16,388 bases of DNA, from contig JAAGZO010000208.1 in the NCBI GenBank assembly GCA_024206195.1, positions 1 through 16,388 on the forward strand, in the 5' to 3' direction. A program made the position numbers and the translations under genes. Shown piece after piece: positions 1-9,900 of this stretch. The first letter of the stretch is position 1. Every line of letters starts with the position of its first letter. This stretch comes from a bacterium (GTDB lineage Archaea > Nanoarchaeota > Nanoarchaeia > Woesearchaeales > UBA10216). The notes beneath the pieces are model-generated. The model did not search any database, was not told the DNA's origin, and saw only the letters and a program-made list of their open reading frames with translations.

Positions 1-227
1 CAAGAAGTCAATATAAATCTTAAATAACTTAATGTAACTAAATCTAACTGTATGAAACTTATCCTAATTAGTAAATAAATTATGAATTTTACTTATATTC
101 TTCTTTTCTTTGTTTGTTTAAGTCTATGAATGAGATTAAAATGAGGTGATGATAATCTATTAAGTAAGAAAACTACTTTCACCTTACCACTTGAACTTGT
201 TTTTCTCTTCTTTATCAAGTTTTAGCG
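1..227. other. AT-rich flank, no gene seen
   Basis: This stretch is very AT-rich and has stops in all frames. I see no RNA gene, telomere repeat or long ORF. On the minus strand, 155-185 reads as an intron-like GTAAGG...TTAATAG segment of 31 nt. I cannot connect it to a convincing exon: joining it to the upstream open frame gives an immediate TGA. It may be the 3' flank of the small minus-strand gene candidate. Confidence 0.5.
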
Positions 228-503
228 TTAAAAGAAAAGAATTTTTTGAGGTATAAGCTTGTCATATCTCGTTTTTTGAAGAAGGAAATTAACTATACAG
301 AAGTAAACAAGAGAAAATCCTCTTTGAGAGTTTGAATTTAAACAATGGCATCCCACTTCATCAGATTTAGTTTCATAGTAAAATGGCGATTTTAGTGCAT
401 AAATCAATTTTTCAGGTGTAAAACACTCTTCTCCATCTTTCGTCTTAAAAATGTCCCTCCTCTGTAGCACTTAACTTCAAAATTTTACTCCTTTCCCTTT
501 CAT
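228..503 (-). CDS. Possible small two-exon gene, unknown function
   Basis: On the minus strand an ATG at 503-501 opens a 15-nt exon (503-489) encoding MKGKG. A 27-nt GTAAAA...CTACAG segment (488-462) could be an intron, and removing it joins in frame to an open stretch (461-228) ending in TAA. The product would be 82 residues. Its first half is charged and protein-like (KTKDGEECFTPEK); the second half is less convincing, and further introns could change the C-terminus. Without splicing the frame has no ATG and is preceded by TAA. I recognise no family. The main support is the mirrored 14-bp promoter element upstream of both this start and that of the giant gene. It could still be a chance ORF. 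Confidence 0.3.
462..488 (-). other. Candidate 27-nt intron (minus strand)
   Basis: On the minus strand this segment begins GTAAAA and ends CTACAG, and its removal keeps the reading frame from ATG 503 into the open stretch below 461. It is similar in size to the much better supported 23-nt intron at 962-984. A short GT...AG segment in frame can arise by chance, so this is only a candidate. Confidence 0.3.
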
Positions 504-559
504 TAATTTATATAAACAATTTTTTAGCTTTCACACTTAAATATAATAAAGTCTCGTGT

Positions 560-573
560 ATTAATTATATCCG
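560..573 (-). repeat. Inverted copy of 14-bp promoter element
   Basis: The minus strand reads CGGATATAATTAAT, exactly matching the plus-strand copy at 775-788. The match stops at 14 bp on both sides. It lies 56 nt upstream of the candidate minus-strand ATG at 503. Confidence 0.55.
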
Positions 574-774
574 ATTATTAATTTTGAGCAATTTTATCCA
601 TTAATAAACGGATACAAACTTCAAATAAAGATCCCAATTTATTGAAAAACAGTTCAAATGAAAGCTCTCATCACGTATAACAATAATATACCACTTTTAT
701 TGAATTCTCTATTATAGACTTTTCGCAATCCTTAAAAACAAAATCTACCGCCATTAATTCTGCTAAAAAATAAA

Positions 775-788
775 CGGATATAATTAAT
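775..788 (+). repeat. 14-bp promoter element, plus copy
   Basis: CGGATATAATTAAT, 44 nt upstream of the ATG at 833, is the perfect reverse complement of 560-573. The preceding bases extend a separate 12-nt direct repeat (AATAAACGGATA, 769-780, also at 603-614). It is a candidate transcription-factor or core-promoter site. Confidence 0.55.
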
Positions 789-796
789 CGACGCAT

Positions 797-804
797 TATA
801 TAAA
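797..804 (+). promoter_or_regulatory. TATA-like box of the giant gene
   Basis: TATATAAA ends 28 nt before the ATG at 833. It sits in a 12-nt string repeated at 508-519. If it acts as a TATA box, the 5' UTR would be very short, as is common in compact protist genomes. The flanks are so AT-rich that chance occurrence is quite possible. Confidence 0.35.
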
Positions 805-832
805 CAACCAAAATTTAAGAACTTAATTAAAT

Positions 833-916
833 ATGTCTAAATTGAAAAATTGTAAAAACGTTTTGTTTTTAGCATTGATGATTTATGCCTTGCTTTCCCC
901 TAGTTTATCTCTTGCT
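833..916 (+). other. Signal peptide
   Basis: Residues 1-28 start MSKLKNCKN, a basic n-region. A hydrophobic core follows (VLFLALMIYALL), then a small-residue c-region (SPSLSLA). Cleavage is likely after Ala28 or Ala30. This directs the protein into the secretory pathway. It lies wholly in exon 1 and is lost if translation is assumed to start at 994. Confidence 0.85.
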
Positions 917-3900
917 ACTGCGACGGGCACCTTACCTGTCGATAATACACCTAGTATTTCTGTAAGCTTTTCTTTAACTTTTAGATTGGTACTATGGATT
1001 TAAATGGTTTAATCTATAATGGACTTACACAGAAGTTACTCGACGGATGTGGCTCTTGTGCCATTGGATGCTCAGCCAATGTAATGAGGAAGTTGGATAA
1101 ATGGATAAAAGAATACAAGAAGATTTGTGAGTTTGATAAGCAGACAGATGATTTTAAGCGTTTTATCTTCGGGTTCCTCCCCTACCTGGCGAGATTAGAA
1201 GGTTTCGGACCTAGAACCTCAGTCAACTTAGCTAATAATGTCTTAACTTATGCAGATGACCCAGCCAACCAAGTAAAATGGCCCTCACTCAAGAAGGTGA
1301 AAAGTTTCGTCGCCTACGTAAGACAGGAAAACGGTGATTTTGATCTTGAGACTAGAAACAGCTTATGGAAGACCATTGACGAAGATCTTGCGGCTTATGC
1401 TTACGATTCCTCTAGAAACTGGCCCGCTTATTACAAAAATAACCTTCTCATCTATGTCAAGTTTATCAGACAACACAACATCTACTATACTGTTTATGGA
1501 GTTGGTGACCTAGGTTGCATTCTTTTCGACAAGTATTTAATCCTGAAACTCAATTATATTGAGTCTGCTGATGGAAGTGACAACACCTTATGGTGGTCAG
1601 ACTTCGATGTGGACTGTACTGATAGTGACAACTTTAAAATTGATCAAGCTGGAATTCAAAGAGGAGGATTTATTGCAGCCTTTTGGGTTTTTGAAAACAA
1701 AGAACTTCTCCCTCAAGACGCTCTTGATGCCACCCCTGAAAAGGGAACTGAAATCTTGTCTGGATATGTCAACAACAAATCAGTATACTCAGTCAGGTTA
1801 TACAGAGCTGATAATAACAGCAGGGTTGGTCACTTAATTAGATTTGGATCAATCACTCAAAAGACAATTTCTACATCCAATTGTGCTGACTTGGCTTTCG
1901 TAGTCTTTGCAGTCTTCAAGGACTGTCACAAATACCGAATGTGGTTCTCAATCAGATTCAACATCGTTACTGATGAACAACTTAATATTGTAGGAGAAGA
2001 AAAAGATAAAGCTTGGCAAGGACCAGAGCTTAACAAAGATGAGGTTGAGAATGTGCAACTCAAATTCTCACCCCCAGCCCAAACTCCTAAGCTCTACAAA
2101 AACACAAAATTCTCAAAAGAACTCCACGATTCGATCTTCAAAAACACTATCACTCAAGAAAAGATCAATCAACTTATCACAATGACCAAAAGCTGTAATA
2201 CTCCTATTCCTAACTGTAAATACAAAGTTGATAAGATTTGTACGAAGTGTGATTCAGGTTACTTCAAACACAATGGGGGTTGCGTCAAACCTTGCCCTGA
2301 TGGAACTTACACTGATGGTGATGAGTGTAAACCTTGTCATGGAGATTGTAAAAAATGTACTGGAGCAGGAAATACCAACAATAAATGTCAAGAATGTAAT
2401 GGAAACAAAGTCTTACAAGGAAATCCTAATGGAAACTGTCAAGATGCTTGCTCAAATGGTTACTGGCCAGTAAATGGAGTTTGTAAGGTATGTACTACCA
2501 ATTGTACTACTTGTAAGGATGCTACCTCTTGCAAGATATGTAACATTGGGTATTTCAACCAAGAAGGACAATGTAAGAAGCCTTGTGACCCAGGATGGTG
2601 GGAAAACAGTCCTAACTGTACAAAGTGTCCTACTGGATGTAAACTTTGTTCAAATGGCGATACTTGTACTGAGTGTATTGATGTAACCAACCCTGCGGCT
2701 AGCAAATACTACTTGAACCCCATTTTCAACAATAAAGTTCTCTGTAAAATTGACTGTCCAGATGGTTATTACAAGGATAATTTGACCAAGACCTGTAAGA
2801 AATGTATTGACAATTGTAAAACTTGCGACAACTCTGTCACTTGTGATAAATGTGTAGATAGCTTCTACTTATTACCTGAAAAGAAAAAGTGTGACACTAA
2901 ATGCCCTGACGGAACAGTTAAACATGAGCCAACTGCAGCATGTCTCCCATGTACTCAGGGAGATAAATGTATTACCTGCCTTGCTCTCTTATTGGATAAC
3001 TGTATCAAATGTAAACCTGCATTCTTCAGAAAAGAAATAAGTGGAAAATGGAAGTGCGTAGATGAATGCGGTGACGGATACTACTATAACGCCCAAAAGG
3101 ATTGTATTCCTTGTGTAGATAAATGTAAGACCTGTACTTCTACTTCATGCTCAGAATGTGTTGATTCTTACAACCTCTTGAACGGAAAGACTTGTCCAAA
3201 GGATTGTCCTGATGGTTATATTGCTGTTGATGGAGATTGCGTAAAATGTACTGACACAAATTGCAAAAAATGCAAGAAAACTGATAATGATTATTGTACT
3301 GAATGTCTTGGAAATGATTTGCTTTATAATGGAGACTGTTATCAAAAATGTCCTGATGGAACCTACAAGTCTTCAGATACAACTTGTAGTGATTGTATGA
3401 ATGGTTGCAAGCTTTGTGATGTCCTCGCTACTTGTAAAGAATGTGATAAAGCTAATAACTGGTACATGAAGAATGGAGCTTGTACAAAGGATTGTGGATC
3501 TGGATATCAAGAAGTTAACGGAATATGCGAGGCATGTACCAAAGATTTTTGTCATAAATGCCCCGTAAATCGCGACACTTGTACTGAATGTAAAGATCCT
3601 AAATTTCTTCTTAACAATGAATGTAAAAGTGGTTGTGGAGATGAGTACTACCCAACAGCTGACAGGAAGTGTAACCCATGCAAGCTTCATTGCTGGACTT
3701 GTATTAATGGAACTAATTGCTCTGAATGTAAAGATCCTAAAGTCTTACAATACAACTCAGCAACTCAAGAAAATGACTGCGTTCCAGTTTGTAAAGATGG
3801 ATGGAGAGATAATGGAACAAGAAAATGTGAAGAATGTACTAATAAAACTTGTAAACAATGTAAAAATGATCCAAGCAAGTGCACAAGCTGCCCAAACAAT

Positions 3901-6900
3901 CAGTATCTTAAAGATGATAGTTGTGTTTCAGATTGTGGTGATAAATATTACATTTGCGGAGAACAGTGCAGCGAATGTCGTCCTGAATGCGCTACCTGCA
4001 AAAGGGGTACAAAATGTCAAACTTGTATTGCTTCTCATTTCTTAAAGAAGGTACAAGAAACTGATGATGAGGGAGATTGTGATAGCAAATGTCCAGATGG
4101 TTACTTTGCAAATGACCCTGCTAACACTTGTGATCCTTGCACAGTTAATAAGTGCAAGAAGTGTAGTCCCGTAAATACGTGTCTTGAATGTAAAGATGAG
4201 GAAGGATTTAAATGGCTTGAATTGAATCAGTGTAAGCCCAAATGTTCTGTGGGTTACTATGACATAATAGAAGCTGGGATTAAAAAATGTAAGAAATGTA
4301 TTGACAATTGTGACGAATGCGAAAATGGTACTTCATGTGACAAATGTAAAAGTGGTATGTATGTTAAAAATGGAAGTTGTACAAATGACTGTGGAGATGG
4401 ATTTGTAGTTGATACTCTTGGAATCAATTGTATTCCTTGTACAGGTCAAGGTTGCAAAAAGTGTCTTAATACTGACACTTCCAAATGTACAAGATGCCCA
4501 CCTGGCAAGTGGTTACATAATCATAAATGTCTTTCTGATTGCCCAGATAAAACCTACGAAGACCCAGCCGCAACTCCTCAGCAAGAATGTAAGCCTTGTA
4601 ATGACGCAGATTATTGCTTACAATGTAATAAACCAGGATTTCCTTGTACTAAATGTCAAAGTCCTAAATTACTTGAAAATGGAAAGTGTATTGATGGTCC
4701 TAACTGTAACCCAGGATATTGTCTAAATGGAGATTTATGTGACACCCATAACATTCCTAACTGTCAGATTTGTGTAAAGAGTGGATCAGATTACATTTGT
4801 AATGCATGTGTTAAAGACTACTTTATTCAAGACACCACCATAAAGAAGGAATGTAAGAATACTTGCCCTGTTGGTAAGTATCCTGTGAATGGAGAGTGCA
4901 AACCTTGCTCACAATATTGTGAAAAGTGTATTGATAACACTAAATGTACTAAATGTAATTCTAGTAAAGTTTTACACAACGATATATGTATAGACTCATG
5001 TCCTGCAGGATATAGTCCCTTCAACGGAAAATGCGAGAAATGTGATACCGCTCATTGCAATGAATGTAAGAGCGATGTTACTAAGTGTGATAACTGTATC
5101 GACCCTAAAGTATTAAAGGGAGGTAACTGTGAAGACGATTGTGGAGATAGAAATTTCAGTAATGAAAGAATCTGTGAACCATGTGGAAATAAGTGCATAA
5201 AATGCACGGACTGCAACACTTGTACTAAGTGTGACGATGGTTGGCATGTCAATCATGACGGAACTTGCGTTGATGACTGTCCTTCTAACTACGTAAGTAT
5301 CAACGGAAAATGTGAAAAATGTGAAGACCCTGAATGTGAAATATGCTTAGCTGACAAAAAAACTTGCGAGAAGTGCTTAAACAATGAGGTTGTACTTCTT
5401 AACAAATGCGAGCCAAATTGCGGAAAAGCCTTTTATCAAATTGGACATAAGTGTAATCCTTGTACTAGCGTTACTCCATTTTGTAATCACTGTGATAACA
5501 ACCAAACTTGCCAAGGATGTACTCCTCCTAACAAGTTATATGAAAACAAGTGTATTCCTACCTGTCCAAATGATACGTATGAAGACAGTGGAAAGTGTAT
5601 CGACTGTTCTCCTCATTGTGCTGATTGTAATGATGGAAACTCTTGCAATAATTGCGAAACCTTTCCTATCAAATATGTTTTGCAAGGAGTAAACAAATGT
5701 CAGCTTAATTGTGACCCAGGTTGGTATGAAGAAAACGGAAAATGTAAGCAATGTCCTAATACTTGTAAAACATGTAAAAGCCTTACTAACTGTGAAAGTT
5801 GCAAAGCTACTTATTTCTTGGAAAATGGATCTTGTATCAAGCCTTGTAGCGATGGTTATAATGAGAATACTTCAGACATGACATGTGAACCATGTACTGT
5901 TTCTGGCTGTAAAGAATGCCCTACCACTAACAACTGTACTGAATGTAAAGATGGTAAGTTTGTACTAACATCTGGTTCAATCAAGTGTGTAAAGCCTTGC
6001 CCTGCTGGATACTACGAAAACGGTAAAGTTTGTAGCCCATGCATTCTTAATTGTGACAAATGTACAAATGCTACTACTTGTGAACAATGTGGTTCCAACT
6101 CCTCCAACCAACCAACTAGTTTATGGCCTCAAAAAGATAAATGCGAACTAACTTGCCCACAAAGGTACACTCCAGTCAGCCAAGTTTGTACACATTGTAC
6201 TGATCCTAACTGTCTTCTCTGCCCTGGAAATATTGGTGTATGCACATTATGTGATTCAGTAGAACCACTTCTCAAACAAGATCAATGTGAAAAAGATTGT
6301 GGGGAGAAGTGGTTCTTACCTCCCGGTACTAAAAAATGTGAACAATGCGACTCCTCATGTAAAACTTGTAAAGATACAAAAACCAATTGTACCTCTTGTA
6401 TCGCTGAAGCTGCTTTACAAGGAAATAAATGTCAACCTAAATGTGATCCAGGATATGTTGAGGTTAACAATGTTTGCGAGAAATGTGAAGTTGTTCACTG
6501 CAATGTTTGCTGTGAAAATGACAAAAAGCACTGTAAGATCTGTAAAGATGGTAAATTCCTCATGGAAAAAATGGCATCTGGCAAATTAGTCACTACTTGT
6601 GTAGATGATTGTGGTTTATTCTACTATGAAGATACAAATAACGAATGTAAAAGTTGTATCGATAACTGTGAAGAATGTAATAAATTAACTCCAACGAAAT
6701 GTGATAAATGTAAATCTGGATGGTTTAAGAAGCCAGATGGAACCTGTACTCAAAACTGTGGTTCGGGATTTAGATCAGATTCAATTAATAGAGAATGTGT
6801 ACCATGCACAGACAGCAACTGCCATACTTGCCCTAATAACAAGAATAAGTGTACTGAATGTAAGAATGATTACTTCTTATTAAATGATAATTGTACTAAA

Positions 6901-9900
6901 TGTATTGATGATGGATATTACAAGGTTGTTAATAACGCAGCTAAAAATAATGGAGAGTGTAAACCTTGTATTACAGGATGTGATGATTGTACAAATGCAA
7001 CTGATTGTCAAAAATGTAAGGACATCGGAGGTGGCAAATATGTACTTATGATCTTAACTAATGGAACATATAAGTGTCAAGGAGAATGTGATGATGGATA
7101 CGTTGCCAATCCTAGCAGAAAGTGTGAAAAGTGCTCCGTTGATAAATGTAAAGAATGCGAATATCCAACTCGTACAAATAAATGTAAAATATGTGAAGAT
7201 GGCTATCATCATAAGTTAGATACTTGTGTAACAGATTGTGGGGTTGGATATATTCTAATAGTTGCAACTAACACTTGTGAGAAATGTACAGATGCTAAAT
7301 GTGTAAAATGCTCAGTCCCTACTAATTGCAATAAATGTGAACAAGGTTATTTTGTATATGAAGAAAAATGCTATAAACCTTGCCCCGAAGGAACTACGGA
7401 AGTCGCTGCTACTAATACTGAACCTGCTAAGTGCGAAAAGTGTGGTATTTATGATTGTAAGAAGTGTCACAGAGATGCAAGTAGCAAAATGATATGCGAT
7501 GAATGCTCTAGTAAGGATCTCCACCTAAATAAATGCGTTGACTGCCCTAATGACCACTATGCAGAAAATGGAATATGTAAACCATGCTCACTCCACTGTG
7601 CTAAGTGTAACAATATTAAAAAATGTGATAAATGTAAGAAGGTTGGAGAAGTCCAATATAATCTCCATACCCAATCTAATGGCGATGTAGTTTGTATAGA
7701 TAAGTGTGAAAGCGGTTATGTTCAATCAAATGATACTCCTTATAGATGTATTAAGTGTCAGGACACAAATGCTACAAGTTGCGAACCTGATGATCCTATA
7801 GTTTCTACTGATTGTAAGCCTCCAACGAAGTTATACAAGGGGAAATGTGTAATGTGTACTTCAAAACAATACTCTGATGAAAAGAAATGTTACGACTGCC
7901 CAGAAAAGTGCGCTACTTGCGATTCTACTGCTAAATGTAATAGTTGCGTTCCTCCTGCAGTTTTACAAGGAAATAAATGTCAAGACGAATGTGATGATGG
8001 TCATGTTGCAATCAGTAGTGTGTGCAAACCATGTACCGATTCCACAAATTGTCAGAAATGTAAGGAAAACAAAGATGATTGTATTAACTGTGTTAATACT
8101 CATACCCTAGCTCATCCTTCCGATACAACCAACGCAGGCAAATGTCTACCTACCTGTCCATCTGGTTTTTATAAGAAAGCCAGACCAGACCCAAATAGTT
8201 GTAGAAATGATTGTCATCCTTGCTTAGACAATTGTATTCAATGCACGGATCCTACTAAATGTCAAAAATGTAAAGCAGGTTTAGTAGTTAGTTCAGACGG
8301 AAAATCATGCGATGCTAAGTGTAAAGATGGCGAAGTTGATGAAGGAGGAGTTTGCAAGCCATGTAAAAACACTAAATGTCAGGGTTGTCCTAATTCTACA
8401 AGTAATGATTGCAACAAATGCGATAAAAATGGAACATATCCAATCTTACATAATAATGACTGTATAAAAGAATGTCCTAAGGGAATGCACGTGTATGATG
8501 ATCTACAAGGCAATAAAAAGTGTAAGGATTGCCCTACCAACTGTCTTGACTGTACTGATCAACTTAATTGTAAGGAATGTAAACAACCTGTTTCTACACT
8601 TCACTATGAAGGACCCAGCGACACTTTAGGAAAATGTAAACCAACTTGTCCAGACGGTTATGTTAAGGTTAACGGAGTATGTATTCCTTGTACTGATAAA
8701 GACAACTGTAAGATTTGTAAGACAAACCTCAATGACTGTTTAGAATGCAAGAATAAATTCTTATATTTACTGAGATGCCAAGACTGCCCTGATGGAACTT
8801 ACTCAACCACTGATCCCAAAAGAAAATGTCTTCCTTGTACCAATAACTGTGCTAAGTGTGACTCAACAAAATGTAACCAATGTAAAAGTGGATACTACTT
8901 CAAAGAAAACGACCCAACACAACTTTGTATCCCTTGCAACAGATGCGACTTTATAGTTATCAACAATATCTGTAAGAAATGTAAGCCTGCAAACTGCTTA
9001 GGATGTGTGAAAACCCCTGCACCTGATGACAATAAGTGTGCTAGGTGTGATGAAGGTTATGTCTTACATTTGGGACAATGTATTGTAAGATGTCCTAAAG
9101 GATTCTACAGATGGAGAAATGTGTGTCATTCTTGCATAAAACATCCATCAGTGTATAAAAATTGTGAAGACTGTCACGTTTATAATCATAGAATAATATG
9201 TACATACTGTAAGGATGGCTGGTTCTTAAAGAATAAAGTTTGTATTCAAGGTGAATGTGGATCTGGATATGTTAAAGTTACTATGGAGAGAAAGTGTAAA
9301 CCTTGCTTACAAAACGGATGTTCAAGATGTGATCCAAACAATACTCTCAACTGCTTTGAGTGTGGAAGTGGTTTAATGCTTTACGGTGGAATTTGCGTTA
9401 ATTACTGCCCAGTTGGAACCTTCAGTATTGACCAGAAGAATTGTACTGCGTGCTCTAAAGACTGTCTTAAATGCGAAGCTTCTAGATGTACAAGTTGTAA
9501 AGCAGGATTAGTAATCAAGGGAGGAGCTTGTGTTAAAGAATGCGGTGATGGATCTTACCTCAAAAACGGAAAGTGTGAGGACTGTCCAGGATCAGGATGT
9601 AAAGTTTGTCCTCAAGGAGTTTGTAAAATATGTAAAAGTAGCTTGGTCCTCAATAAAGATGCTGGAAAGTGTATTTCTCCAGATAGTTGTCCTGATGGAT
9701 TCTACGGTGACCTTGCTAGTGGATTCTGTAGAAGATGCAGTGCTTCATGTAAGACTTGCTCTGCCTTTGATATATGTAAGACATGTCCTTCAAACTTATT
9801 CTTACATAATAATAAGTGTATTCCTACTTGTCCTAACCACATGACTAATCTTAACGGAATTTGCGTTGACTGCACTGACAAGACTAACTGTCTTAGATGC

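Larger units (their letters stand above)
504..832. promoter_or_regulatory. Candidate divergent promoter region
   Basis: This is 329 bp of AT-rich DNA between the ATG of the giant gene (833) and the proposed minus-strand ATG (503). It holds an exact 14-bp inverted pair (560-573 and 775-788), an exact 12-nt direct repeat containing the same CGGATA core (603-614 and 769-780), and a 12-nt TATA-containing direct repeat (508-519 and 796-807). No ORF of note lies here. The regulatory role is inferred from the position and symmetry of the repeats. Confidence 0.45.

Noticed and set aside
994..996. ATG at 994 as the true start
   Set aside because: It lacks a signal peptide for a plainly secreted cysteine-rich protein, and an upstream signal-peptide exon joins in frame through a good 23-nt intron. 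994 encodes an internal Met (residue 47).
7801..7818. In-frame 18-nt GT...AG segment as an intron in the degenerate unit
   Set aside because: It starts GTTTCT, not GTAAG, and has no stop. Its removal would take out another Cys and make the unit worse.
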